Assembly (NCBI GenBank): GCA_015143295.1
Contig: CM026554.1
Coordinates: 54,124,627-54,188,626 of the forward strand
Origin: Tetracentron sinense
Lineage: Eukaryota; Streptophyta; Magnoliopsida; Trochodendrales; Trochodendraceae
Length of the DNA: 64,000 bases
Direction: 5' to 3'
In this document: piece after piece, positions 1-11,440 of the stretch
Position numbering within the stretch: position 1 is the stretch's first letter
Layout: each line of letters begins with the position of its first letter
Position numbers and translations under genes: made by a program
The notes under the pieces: model-generated
What the model was told of the DNA's origin: nothing
Database searches by the model: none
The model's input: only the letters and a program-made list of their open reading frames with translations

Positions 1-393
1 ACTTTGAGTTCTTGCGATTCGGCCTTGGCTGCACAACAAATTGCAGATATCGCCGAAGGTGATAACCGTGGTCTTGCACTCCTATTACCCATAATTCCAG
101 CCATTGCTTGGGTGCTCTATAACATCCTCCAGCCGGCTCTTAACCAAATTAACCGAATGCAGAACAAGAAAGGTGTAATTGTAGGACTCGGGCTCGGTGG
201 GTTGACTGCGTCGAGCTTTGTCTCAACGCCTTATGCGTCGGCAAGTGAAATGGCCGTGATTGCCGATGCGTCATCGTCGAACGATAACCGAGGATTGCTT
301 CTGTTGTTTGTTGTGGCCCCGGCTATTCTTTGGGTGCTCTACAACATTCTTCAACCTGCTTTGAACCAGCTCAATAGAATGAGGTCTGAGTAA
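1..393 (+). CDS. psbY: Photosystem II core complex protein PsbY, chloroplastic (3' part of gene)
   Basis: Nuclear gene for a precursor that is cut into two small one-helix thylakoid proteins found at the edge of photosystem II near cytochrome b559. The frame is already open at base 1, so the transit peptide and start lie upstream of the window; 130 residues are visible. Two homologous units are seen. Each starts with DNRG, continues into one hydrophobic helix containing WVLYNILQPALNQ, and ends in a basic NRM segment. They are separated by a glycine-rich hydrophobic stretch (GLGLGGLTASS) ending in an Ala-Ser-Ala type processing site. This two-unit layout with an internal thylakoid-transfer signal is the known plant PsbY organisation. 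The C-terminus MRSE and the TAA stop at 391-393 are normal. No intron is seen in this part. Identification is confident from the duplicated motif. Confidence 0.95.
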   Translation, partial: TLSSCDSALAAQQIADIAEGDNRGLALLLPIIPAIAWVLYNILQPALNQINRMQNKKGVIVGLGLGGLTASSFVSTPYASASEMAVIADASSSNDNRGLLLLFVVAPAILWVLYNILQPALNQLNRMRSE

Positions 394-511
394 GACAGGA
401 TGCGTGGATGATTCCAATGTTGTTGCACCCCATCTTGTGAGAATTTTCACGTTTTTTTTTAATTTTTGTTTCATGTTGGAAGATGATTGCTCATATGAGT
501 TCTCTCATGGA

Positions 512-569
512 TTGTTATAAGTAAAAAAAAAAAGGGTAAATTGTTATAAGTAAAAAAAAAAGGGTAAAT
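512..569 (+). repeat. Tandem duplication of 29 bp at the left MULE border
   Basis: The string TTGTTATAAGT plus an A-run plus AGGGTAAA occurs at 512-540 and again from 541. The second copy runs into the terminal inverted repeat of the Mutator-like element. The first copy therefore carries the first bases of that repeat (GGGTAAATTG) outside the element. Confidence 0.85.
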
Positions 570-646
570 TGCACTCACCTCCCTGAGGTTTGGTCAAATT
601 GCAGAGACCTCCCCTCTAGTTTCTAAAATAGCACTGCCCTCCCCTG
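562..646 (+). repeat. Left terminal inverted repeat of the MULE
   Basis: 85 bp that match the reverse complement of 7144-7229, with a one-base length difference in a C-run and one substitution. Similarity becomes patchy further inside the element. Confidence 0.9.
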
Positions 647-1192
647 TGTTTTAATTGTAAGTAGCAAACTCCCCGTTCACTTAATCTACCGTTAGTAAGG
701 TGGATGAACTTTGATGATGTCATGCTCTAAACATTTTAAAATACCTAAATTGCCCTTGAAAGTGCCAGTGTGTGCCATTTCTAAGTCTTGCAAGTGTAAA
801 TGCAATTTACACACGACCTAAATGGCTTCAGTTATATGGAAGTATGATATGATTTGCAAGTTTCATATATTGACCTCAAGTTTATTGCCATTTAGTTTGA
901 AGTAATTCTTGATTCTTGAGTGGAATTATTTTCATATATTGACCTCAAGTTTCATATTTTGGGCACAATGTTCACCCTAATAGGCTACCAAACACCATGC
1001 GCAACAAGAATACTTCCCTTTAGCAATGTGATATTAGCTTTGAAGTTTAAAGAATGCACCCCTCATTATCACCAACACAGATATGAGAATTTTCCTTCCA
1101 CTATTTACTTTGAAAAAAAAAAGAGACCAAATTCTCTACAATTATGTCCACGTTGTTCTCTCTGTTTATACAATAGAAGAAAAAAAATGGCT

Positions 1193-1424
1193 CTATCTAG
1201 ATCCCAAACCGAGTCTACAAATATCCGCGGCCGGAGGAGAGTCCCAAATAACAGTACGTTTCTTCATATCCTCAAAATCTTGGACACACCCAGTCAACGC
1301 TAACTTCCCAACTCTATTCCTAACGGAAGCAAGCTTCTTCCCTGCAACTCGGTCGAAAATCTTCTCCCACCCTTTCTCCCAGTCGGCATGAGCGTCGCAG
1401 AGCTGAAGAGTCCCGTTCCTCCCT
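1193..1424 (-). pseudogene. Unidentified coding-like fragment inside the MULE
   Basis: On the minus strand a frame of about 75 codons is open from 1417 to a TAG at 1195-1193. It has protein-like composition (for example the pieces DAHADWEKGWEKIF, VRNRVGKLALTGC and RTVIWDSPP). It has a higher GC content than the surrounding DNA. An in-frame stop lies just upstream, and a possible splice acceptor (CTAAG) precedes it at about 1423. It runs in the same direction as the transposase. I do not recognise the family. It may be a last exon of a captured host gene or an extra 3' exon of the transposase transcript. Confidence 0.45.
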
Positions 1425-2192
1425 TAGTCTACCTGACAAATACATACCATGAAAATATAAGATAAGCAGTAAGTGTTGCATCCTGCAGTGATGTAAATTT
1501 ACAAAAACCAAAAAAAAGAAGGAATTTAACCGTATTCAAAAGAACAGGAAGTTAAAATCAGGAGTAAATATTATGTGATTTCAAAGTAAGCAGGACAAAA
1601 GAGTCCTGCAGTAATATAAGATAAGCAGTAAGTGCTGCATCCTGGGTGATTTCAGAAATGCAGGACAAAAGAGTTACTGACCTTAATAAGTGAAAATTAG
1701 GAGTAAATATTATGTCCTTAACATCACGAACTCAAGAAAGATTAAAACTCATCTGCAAAAGTTCTCTAACCAGACAACTCACAAGGCTCTTACAGCCAAT
1801 CTTTTGGAACTGCAAACTCATTTTAAAAATTCCCCAACGTGACATTATCTCATTATGAAATTGCAAGTTCTAAAGTAGAACTGATTATAGCATAATAACA
1901 GTAAAATAAATACTAAATCGTATAATGTTAAGTATACCCAAAACAAGTGAAACATTCTAGTTGGGTGAATCTTTTCTTATTAGTTCTGAAAATTTCCTTA
2001 CCACTCTAATTTAAACCCACGATTCAAAGACAAATAGAATTGAAACTCATAAATTATATATAATTGCGATGCAAAAAAGCATGTAATTTAGTTGAATTAA
2101 AACTAATATACCGCAACATTTAATAAAGCCTGAATTCTGACCAAATATTCTAAGTATATATCCAAAGGTTTTAGAATTAATGAAGAACTCAC

Positions 2193-2297
2193 CAACTGCA
2201 AGGTTGTCCTGCTGACGTACTCTTCAGGAGGCCATGAATGCTTTCTACAGTTGAAGAGATTAATCTTCAAAAAACGCTTCCTCTCCACTTCAACCAC
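2193..2297 (-). pseudogene. Captured exon fragment resembling plant non-lysosomal glucosylceramidase (GBA2 type)
   Basis: The minus strand encodes NLFNCRKHSWPPEEYVSR followed by TTLQL. As I recall the family, this closely matches the first residues of plant GBA2-type beta-glucosidases (bile acid beta-glucosidase-like proteins), which start with a similar NLFHCRK-SWPPEEYIS-TLQL segment. The frame ends at a GTGAGT splice donor (exon end 2193), the place expected for the first intron. The ATG expected just before NLF reads as other codons, so the copy probably cannot start translation on its own. It lies inside the MULE in the same orientation as the transposase. The match is from memory over about 25 residues, so the family call is probable rather than certain. 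Confidence 0.6.
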
Positions 2298-2921
2298 GTT
2301 TCAAACCATAACCATCAAAATTCTCCGAAAATGCAAATCATCAAACAAAATCTTTCACAAACCAGAACTTCTCCAGATTTCAAACAAATCTAATCAAGCA
2401 CATCTCCAAAAGATAACGTCGACACAAACACCATTAACATTTAATATCATTAATTAGTAAATATGTCCAAAAAAATATAAAAATGTCAAAAATAAACATG
2501 TCCAAAAGACATCCATAGTATAGATCTAGAGCCCCACAAACAAAAAATAATGGGGTCACCCAGCTCTAACATCCAAAGTAAACATGTCCTATCCATCTAT
2601 AGTATGCTATATGTATTATGTCCAAAAATCAGCTGTTATCGCTTTAAGTTAGCCCTTCCTCCAGAAGTACAAAAAACAACTACAAACACAGATAAAATAT
2701 CATATTAGAAAGGGTACAAACTTCATCTTACACCTACTTACAAAAATATATGTCCAACAATGTTACTTAGTACAAGTATGACCCTATACCTGTTTATGTC
2801 CACCATTAGGACATGCTCATAGAATACGCATGGTCCTATACATGAGGTCTCTCCCCCTATATTACACAAGTTAAACATGAGAAATATAAGCAAGAATTAA
2901 AATATAAGCAATACTTGAAAC

Positions 2922-5369
2922 TTAACAAATTAGGTAATGACTTCTTACTTGGTGTCTTGCATTTAATGAGCGTCTACTTTTCACAGGACCTCGCTGACAT
3001 GTACGTTTGTTGTGTCCAAACTGCTTACAAATGCAACACTTAATAGTGCTTGATCTACGAGATTGGCTCCCTGGGGTAGGCTCATCTGGTTCTCTTCTCC
3101 TATTTTTCTTAGGTCGACCAGGCAAGCGACGAAGGGGTGGAGGTTCTACTTGATTGTGATTTCCTACTGGCCACGTGCTTTCATCAGATAATGGGTGTAT
3201 GATACCACCATGTGCCTTCAAATATGTCTCCTTGGAGTAGTACCCATCACAATAATCTTCAATATTGGCCCTTTTACGTGCAATACATGCAGCTAAATGC
3301 TTACATGGCAGTCCAGATATTTCCCAAGCTCGACAACTACATGATTTAGCATCAAAATTCACCACAAATCTAGAAGAACCTTCAGTCACCTCATACTCCT
3401 CACCTCCGGCAAATACAACTACACACGTCCTTGAGTCTTGTTTGATGACATCCATTTTGCGTTTTATCTTAGGGGTCACTAAGCTCTCCCAAGAACATGC
3501 TTTTTCATACCTACATTGAATCCTATCCATTAACTTGACCCTTATAGAATCAACCAAAGTAAGGATTGGTTTGTCCCTAAGATCGCCAATCCACTGATTG
3601 AAGGATTCAGTCATGTTATTTGTTACGTGATCACTCCTCACTTTGGGGTCAAATGCATGCCTAGACCATGAATGCATAGGTTTTTCCATCAACCATTCGT
3701 AAGCTTCTTTTCTTTCTCTTTTCATTTTATCCATAGCAAAATTAAAGACCCTATTATTATATGCTCGAGCAGCAACCCAAAAGAAATTCCTCAATTTCAA
3801 CCCTGGAAACCTTTTTTTGAAATTGTTGTATAGATGCCTACAACACACTCGATGCGTAGCTTCTGGGATGATTTCATTAATGGCTTCCACAATACCCTAT
3901 AAAAAATATTTACATCACCCAACTATACCTTGCATTGAAAAAAAAATTAACATAATAATTATAAAACTATAAACATTGCATACCTTTTGTCGGTCAGTCA
4001 TGAAACACATAGGCCTTTGATGTGTAACTGTCCCAATGATAGTGTGTAGATAATGGAGAAAAAAATTCCAACTTTCCTTGGTTTCACCCTCCACAATAGC
4101 AAAAGCCACGGGAAATAATCTATTATTCTCATCAAGTGCAATGGCTGCCAACAACACTCCACCATATGGGCCCTTTAAATGGCACCCATCCAATCCTATA
4201 AAAGGTCTACATCCTTCTAAAAACTCATTCTTCATGGCTTCAAAGCAAATGAAAAATCTCTTGAATGTGGGATTTACATTGAGGCTGAGCCGATCATATT
4301 CAATCTTCACCAAGCTACCGGAGTTTGTCTCTCGAACCACTTCAGCATACACATACATTTTATTATATGACTTGCCATGGTTGCCCTCAATTTCATCCCT
4401 TGCTTTCACCCGTGCTCTATACAATTGCCATTTTTTGCTTGTTTCAATCCCATAAGTCTCACGAATTTCAGATCGTATACCATCTATCTTCATAGTAGGA
4501 TTAGCACGCAACCTTTTTGCAAGCTTCTTAGCAATCCACGCCGAGGTAGCATTAGTATTCTTGGTAGCTCTCACACATGTGTGCTCAGACTGAAATGTCT
4601 TGATCTTATAAGTTACCCCATCTGGCAAAGGAGATGCATGAATGCGCCATAGACATCCCTCACCTGAACAATGTGCAGTTACCCTTGCTTTCTCATTCTT
4701 ATCTCTAACAATTTCAAAGCCTTCTTGAATGATATAGTCCCTCAAAGCCTCCCTAAACTCTGTCACATTGCCAAACAACATGCCTACCTCCAATGAAACC
4801 TTCATACCCTCTTGCACTTCAAATTGTTTTCCACACATAAACCTATTAATATCATCACACTCATCATCAGAATCTGAATTAGAAATAAAATCAAAATCAT
4901 CATTGGATTGATAATCAGACAACACATCATTGTTCTCTTGCCGTCCACCCCCCAAATTAGATGCAATCATCTCACAAGCACTAATAGTATTCTCATTATC
5001 ACTACCAACCCTCCTCTCATCATCAACACTAAAATCACACTCTTTATCAAATATCACATTATCACCAACATCACCACTATCAATCTCTGAAGCCCCGAGA
5101 AAGACATGTATATTACTTATTCTTCGATATAGCTCGAACATCCGTAACACATCATCAGTAGAGGTAACATCCATTAAATCACCAAACCCAAGCATGGCAC
5201 AATGCATGGTGAGTACCATGCCCATAGTAGAAGGTTGATTACCTAGTGTCGCTTCACAAACATCAGTGAACATGTCCATGTAACAATATCGATCTGGGTC
5301 CACTTTTGTGATTATAAAAACTTTATCCATATAGTGGATAACCAAATTGTGCAAATAAATTGAAGCCAT
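2922..5369 (-). CDS. MuDR-family transposase (two coding exons)
   Basis: Transposase that cuts and inserts the surrounding Mutator-like element. Coding exons are 5369-3984 and 3896-2922, joined at a phase-0 GT-AG intron (3983-3897); the join restores the conserved TDRQKG motif. The product is 786 residues, a normal MURA-like size. The start ATG at 5369 was chosen because a TTTTTTTTCAG splice acceptor lies 6 bases upstream and the family-like sequence begins there. Domains: acidic N-terminus; MuDR N-terminal domain (about 196-265); MULE transposase domain with catalytic-type Asp394 (GLDGCHLKG) and Asp459 (MTDRQKG); later NNMTESFN; SWIM zinc finger Cys648, Cys650, Cys660, His662; GRPKK AT-hook-like segment; CCHC knuckle Cys749, Cys752, His757, Cys762. 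No internal stop is seen. A CAA|GTAAGA donor near 2956 could splice out the last residues to a further 3' exon. Confidence 0.9.
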
Positions 5370-5375
5370 TGAGAC

Positions 5376-7143
5376 CTGAAAAAAAATTCCAAAATAAGAA
5401 AAGACAATTACTTTTGAATCAATGTAAAATGCATTATAACAATATATCAAAATGGGAAGACAGATATAAGAAATTAAACAAGTCATAACAAATGCCCCAA
5501 CCTATCCAGAAAACTATCTGTAGAACTAATGTTTACAAGAATCCAATTTTTGCAACCTTTCAACATCATACATCCAAAATGGATGATCAAATAAGAACTA
5601 AATAAACAATCAAAATTAGGAAAAAAACATTTTTTTTTTTCCACAGCCACGAACTTGAACAATAAAATGATCATAGAAAGAGAATACTGAATGATACCAT
5701 CTATTTCTCAAACTTGCTTCACCATCTTTTATATTTATTTAAAAAAAATTATCCAAGCATTAATAACTTAAAAACAAATATCCAGATTTAACCATAGAGA
5801 ACCCTTATTTACTTCCTTTAAGTTAAAAAAAGAATTTTAATGATGTTAGTCTCTGTGTACACTGGAAGAGGAGGGATGGGGGTTGCAGACCCGCCTGGCT
5901 AGGGTTTTTTAGGGGATTGCCAAATTTGAAGAAACGTTATCGTACCGATGCTCCATCTACAGCAGTGGAAGGAGGGTTACTTCTTTAGATTAGGCAAACT
6001 TTCATTTTCGAGAACAGAGGTCGCCCTCCTCAAAGGACCTACTATTTTCTAAGAATATTTCAATAATATCTATCATTTCGGGTTTGATCCTAAGACATAT
6101 CCTCAAACCCTAACAGCCCAACTCCACAACCAAAATTCTTCAAAACTCCAAACCTTGACAAACCCAAACCAAAATCTGCACAAGCTGAAACCTAATTTCT
6201 CACAACCCTCAAGAACTAAAAGGTCCTATCCAGAATCCAAAACCTGAGAAACCCAAATCCCTAAAACCCCACCTTTACTAAACCAAACAAACCCAATTTC
6301 TTTCAAATCCCAAGAACACCCGGTCCTCAACAACCCAAATTGGAAACCACAAGTCCTCAAAATCTCAAATAAAAATAAGTCAGTTTCCAAGATCAGATCG
6401 CTTATGGTAGATAGGATAACCACAGAAATCCTAAAATCTCATAAATGTACAAATGAAGACGGACTATAAATTTGAAAATATAAACAAAACCCTCGATTTG
6501 GAAATTTGGCACGTTAAAACCAAGATCAGAATTTTCTCTAACCTGACTATATCCCATGGGCTATCTTGATTGTGTGGAATGAGGGTATCTGCATGGCCCA
6601 TGGGATTTAGTCAGACCCCATCATTTGGCAAAGTATGAAGCAAAGTACTTTTTGATATTTGCTTTGGTAGTTGGTGCGCCTGACCTTGATATAGAGAAGC
6701 ACCAGATTGATCTTACAAGGTTGCTTCTGCTTATTTACTTTGGAGGAGTTGGAGGAAGAGAAGAGCTCGGGACAGTGGACGACAAGCTTTAAGCTCTCCG
6801 AGTGTGGACGGATGATCAGAAAACAACCTTGTAAACAACTACCCAAAAGACAATCACCAAACCCTAGCATAAATAAGAAAGTTTTAAGAGAAGAAGAAGA
6901 GGGAACTTACCGCGGATGCCGGGTGTGGACGGATGCCGGCGTTGATGGTGGCCGGTGTTGAAGGAGGCTGGACGGAAGTTAGTTGTGGTGAGGTGAAGAG
7001 TTGATGAGAGAGCTTGAGACTTTTGAGGCGTGTTTTTTTGTTTTGAGCAGAGAGTTTTTTGTGTTAAAAGAAAGGCTTAAACTCACATAGGGGTAAAATA
7101 GTAAAACTACATTCCGTTAACGGTGTTAACTTGATTAACCTGA
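5376..7143 (-). promoter_or_regulatory. Leader and 5' intron region of the MULE transposase gene
   Basis: No protein is recognised here. On the minus strand a GC-richer stretch (about 7000-6911) ends in a good donor (CCGCG|GTAAGTTCCC, exon end 6911). The acceptor just before the transposase ATG is at 5376. This suggests an untranslated first exon spliced over a roughly 1.5-kb leader intron, with the promoter in or next to the right terminal repeat. Extra leader exons cannot be excluded. Confidence 0.5.
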
Positions 7144-7229
7144 CAGGGGAGGGCAGTGCTATTTTAAAAACTAGAGGGGAGGTCTCTGCAATTTGACCAA
7201 ACCTCAGGGGAGGTGAGTGCAATTTACCC
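7144..7229 (-). repeat. Right terminal inverted repeat of the MULE
   Basis: 86 bp, reverse complement of the left repeat; the element ends at ...GCAATTTACCC followed by 10 A. Confidence 0.9.
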
Positions 7230-7500
7230 AAAAAAAAAAGAGTAAATCATAGTCAAAGGTAATTACCAAAAAAAAAAAAAATCATAGTCAAAGGTGACTC
7301 TAAATATAGAAGTTCTAGTGAACACCTCTCCCTAACAACTTGACACATGACTTTTTTTTTTTTTTTGGACTTTGCTATAGAGACGCTCCACCTGAAATCC
7401 CGTGCTTTTAAAGCATGTTCTCGGTGGTCTCGGCCCTAAGAGGGTCTCCTTAGCTTTATCCTATTTTTTTAGAAACTAACCCGTTGGTTGTATGTATAAT

Positions 7501-7764
7501 TTTTTTTGGTTGAACACAATAACACCACAACGTGTTACTGTAGGCAATTGAAAGGAAAACACACCCCACACACCGCTTACCTCATGAAGCTTCACTCAAG
7601 TGAACCTCAAAACGGGTACCAACCGTTTGAGGCCCAATGGTACTTTATGAGGGAAAGTAGCTGGATGAACACATCTGAGGTGGGACTAAAGACTGACCTT
7701 GATTGTTTTTTTGGTTGAACACAATAACACCACGAGGTGTTACTGTAGGCAATTGAAAGGAAAA
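7501..7764 (+). repeat. Direct repeat of 59 bp spaced 205 bp apart
   Basis: 7501-7559 and 7706-7764 both read T7-GGTTGAACACAATAACACCAC through GTGTTACTGTAGGCAATTG to AAAGGAAAA, with only two differences. The 146 bp in between is unrelated. No gene is seen. The pair could be two copies of a small transposon end or the product of a local duplication. Confidence 0.85.
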
Positions 7765-8103
7765 GATGTATGTATAGATGGAGTGCTAAAATATGGTTTC
7801 TATATCTGCAATTTTTTCTTGCCAACGAAAAATATGGTTTCTTTGTGTACCTCTTTTCTTGTCAATGACTTTTTTTTTTGGTTTGGTCATCATTTATCTG
7901 ACATCGAATCACAACCAATCGACAACACGAATCACACCAATTACTATTGAACTTCATAACAATACATGTCCATGTTAACTCCTATTAAGGGGTTCAACAA
8001 TATAACCTTTATAGAAAAAACTTATTTAACTTTGGTTAAGAATTTTGAACCCTTGGGGTCTATAAAAAAATTATTTAAATTTGGTTGAGAATTTTAAACC
8101 CTT

Positions 8104-8106
<3 letters not shown>

Positions 8107-8168
<62 letters not shown>

Positions 8169-8183
8169 TTATTTATTTATTTA
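8107..8183 (+). repeat. (AT)n microsatellite followed by (TTTA)n
   Basis: About 29 AT units at 8107-8164, then five TTTA units. Confidence 0.97.
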
Positions 8184-11100
8184 GTTCAAGGAATGTTTGG
8201 TTACAACTTCAAATTAACTTCAAATTGTCTTCAAAAACCAAAGGCTCCATGGGGTAGATTTCAAATTTTTTTCTTTGTTACTTTTTGTCCTTTTTATTTC
8301 ATTTCTTATGTTTTCTTGCTAATCAAACCGAGCAATAGAGGAAACTATGATTTCTAGCTATTTACAACAGCAGGGAAACTAAACCTTTTGGACCGGACAT
8401 TTGTTTGGGAATCGGGCTGTCAAACCATTTACCTGAATTACCTTATCCCATATAAGAAGGTAAGGATAAGGATTTTTTATCCAATATAATTGATAAATAG
8501 GATATGTAAAAGAATCTTTACCAGTTAATACATAGGGAAGGTATGGGTAGAGTCTTACCCTATCATTTTACTCGATTAGCTGAAGATAATTTTGTACTTT
8601 CACAATATCCCTGTGGTTTAGACAAGATTGATAGTAGGATGGGATGATTTTTATAAGATTATATTATTGTTTTATGTATGAATTAAGTTTTTATGAGATG
8701 ACATGCTCAGTCGGGATTTTTTTATTTTTTATTTTGTAATTTAATAATTTTGTTGTTTTGTATGAATAAGAACTATTTGTCATATGAGGTTCATAATTTA
8801 TTTAATTTAACATAAATTGATTGGGTTTTACCTCTATTTACTTAAATATCAAATTACCTAAGAGGTAAAATTGCTTTAAAACATGTAATAATTTGAGGTG
8901 ATTATTTTACCTACCTATTTACTTGATTACCTTGAAAATCTATATCCACGTGTAAAGAAAATGTTTACCCTACCCTAAAGAATAAAGGTATAGCATGTAA
9001 AAATCATAAATAGGTTTTAAAAAAAAGTCTAACCAATACTTACCCTATCCATTGACACACTAAAAAAATCACGAAATGCTCCTTCTTGGATAGTGCGAAG
9101 TTTGCCTTCTCGAATGAACAAAGATATATAATTCAAATTCACCCTCAGTAAATAATCCCAGCGAGCCGAAGAAAAAAAAACAGGTTTTCATCGAATAAAA
9201 GAAATTAATTTGGAGGTTACCCTTGTACCCCAACATTGAAATGGTGACCCATTGAATAACTCGGTGTGGGTATGGCTGGCCCTAGTTGAGTGATACCAAG
9301 GCATTTTATGGTTATTCCGTTGTGAAGAAAGTTTTGGCCGTGACACTAAGCCCAAATGTGCATTTTATCCCACGACGAGGCAGATTTCCGGCACTCACTC
9401 TACCGGCACCACCCACTTTTTTTGGGTGGAAATGTTATCATATAACTACTAACACACATCCTAAACTCACACACACCAGACCTAAGGTAACCCCTAAGGT
9501 TTCATAAGGGTAAGTCTAAGCAATCACTCTAAAAGAGCATGTCCTAAGGAGGGTTGATGGCCCTTTATACAGTACCCCTGCGAAGTTCACTTCCCAACCT
9601 GGGACTAGTCTCAGGATACACCCTAACGCAAGCAGTGAAAAAAAACCAAATTGGTTTTTTTTTTTGAAATGTTATTATGTAATTAACACACACTTTAAAC
9701 TCACACACATAGCCAGACCTAAGGTAGCCGATAAGACACGACCCACTTTAATCGGAGTGTTTTGCTATCTCATGCCCTAGGTCCCCTTAATAATTTGTGC
9801 TCTCATTTCTATCATAAGGGTATAATATTATTTTAGGCCTTCATAATTAATATTAACATGATAATAAATACTTTTAAATAATTTTAAAAAAATTAAAAAT
9901 TATAAAATAATAAACCCATTACTTCACTTTCTTTTTTTTTAGTAGTTTTCTAAGGGTTTTGTTTAATAATAATAAATGAGGAGTGCTAGCCCTAGTGGCA
10001 TTTACTCCAAATTTTTCCATAGACACAAGATGGGGCTAACACGTGGAGAAGTTTCATTATTTTAATAGTTTAAAAAATAAAAGTCAGAGGATATTTGACA
10101 TTTGTAGCGGCCAAATTGCGTGCGTCTTTGGAAGATTTGCGATTAGGGCGAGCAAAATCCATTAAAAAAATTTACATTTTTGTATTTAATGATTATTAAT
10201 TCTAATACGTTACTTTCAATATTGAGCTTCCAGCCTCTAACAACCAAGTGTGGTCTTACATAGGAGGCTCAAGCTGTCTGGTTCATTTCGGGTTAGACTT
10301 TTGACCCATGGAAAATTCGAACCAAATCGGTGAGAGGTCCAAGTATCGAGACTATAGGTCCTACTAGGCAAGTCGTCGGTTCGAATTTAAAAACAATAGT
10401 TAATATGTAAAAGATTTATATGTATAATGTGAGGGAAACATCTGTTGTACGGACCTTGATACCACGTGTAGCCTTCTGAATAATTACACCAACCTTGATC
10501 TAATGGAATAGATAGGTAGGGTGACCTGCGCATGCACTCTAACGATCAAGTTAATAACGGGACAATAAAGGAGAATAAAAAGAGGAGAAAAAAACAGTAG
10601 TTTTACGGTTTTGAAGAGGGGAGGCTTGATATGCTTGAGTGGGAGAGAATGTGGTTTTCTTTCTCCCTTCCATACCTCTATATTTAAAGGAAATCGATTT
10701 AGGGTTAGCCAGTTACCTTCTCATCTCTACTTCTTTCCAGAATAGAAATCTTTCCATTCACGTAATATCCTACCAGCGGGGTGATAGATCCGGTTTCCTC
10801 TTTGTAGGGAAGATTGCCTTGATCGAGTTCAGGATCTTTTGTGATCAGATTGATACTGATATGCACTATTGTATAGGTAATCTAATGATTCTTGGTCTCT
10901 TTTGTTACGGACTCTCCGAGCTGGGATTGAGTCGAAAACTGCTTCCAACCTCGGATCCGAAATGGAAGTTGTGGTCGGATTGATCAATCAGGACATGAGT
11001 CTCGATGTAACCAAGGTCGTCGATGCTAAAAACTATTTATACGCATGTCTTTATCATTTTTTACCCTTACATATAATATAAATAATTCTTATGTAAATGA

Positions 11101-11260
11101 ACACTATTATATGTAATTGCAAAGGATATACAAAGGTAAACCGAACAAGACCCAAACCCCGACCCTCAGAGTAGTGGTCTTTTAAAAATTGAGCCCTACC
11201 CAATTTGCGTTAAAAAAGAAGAAAATTCTTCAAACTTTCAAGCTTAAGAGGGCTGGCCGG
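8184..11260. other. Gene-free repeat-rich DNA
   Basis: No coding sequence, tRNA or rRNA is recognised. Two diverged copies of a motif (ACACACA, then TAAACTCACACACA, then CAGACCTAAGGTA) lie near 9430-9495 and 9665-9730. 10450-11000 has LTR-like traits: a TGTTGTACGG start, a TATATTTAAAGG box near 10680 and no long conserved frame. No second copy is present in the window, so it is not called. The 114-codon frame at 10639-10983 resembles no protein I know. Confidence 0.5.
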
Positions 11261-11270
11261 GTACTTTCAT

Positions 11271-11431
11271 TTTTTTTTTTTTGTGCTAGAGTTATCATGT
11301 ACCTACATTAGTAATCTTGAATCAGTTAGGCTGTTAGGGGTTAGCATTGGGTAGGGAGTTCTTACTCATACCCTAGGGGATTCGAACCCCTTACCTCCCA
11401 CCTCATAGGCCACACCCCAACCACCGGCGCA
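11271..11431 (-). mobile_element. tRNA-derived SINE
   Basis: Read on the minus strand the element starts at 11431 with a tRNA-like head. It contains a B-box GGTTCGAATCC (plus-strand 11378-11388) and a degenerate A-box about 35 bp earlier, and ends in an oligo-A tail (plus-strand T-run 11271-11282). Flanks TACTTTCAT (11262-11270) and TACCTTCAT (11432-11440) look like a 9-bp target duplication with one change. It is not a functional tRNA gene because no cloverleaf closes around the B-box. Confidence 0.8.
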
Positions 11432-11440
11432 TACCTTCAT

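Larger units (their letters stand above)
562..7229. mobile_element. Mutator-like DNA transposon (MULE), apparently full length
   Basis: A 6,668-bp element bounded by near-identical terminal inverted repeats (562-646 and 7144-7229) that both begin GGGTAAATTGCACTCACCTC when read inward. Both ends are flanked by runs of 10 A (552-561 and 7230-7239), compatible with the 9-bp target duplication usual for Mutator elements but not diagnostic because the run is homopolymeric. It carries a MuDR-type transposase on the minus strand (2922-5369), a probable leader exon near the right end, and host-like exon fragments between the transposase and the left end. The well-preserved repeats and long open transposase suggest recent activity; whether it can still move is not shown by the sequence. 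Confidence 0.9.

Noticed and set aside
3265-5238. Plus-strand frames opposite the MuDR transposase
   Set aside because: Antisense to a recognised transposase; low-complexity products.
10639-10983. 114-codon frame as a gene
   Set aside because: No recognisable domain and no splice context; lies in LTR-like DNA.
10450-11000. Solo LTR
   Set aside because: TG start and TATA-like box are suggestive, but no matching end, target duplication or second copy is visible in the window.
11378-11388. B-box GGTTCGAATCC as a tRNA gene
   Set aside because: No cloverleaf can be built around it, and it ends in oligo-A with flanking duplication, so it is a SINE.
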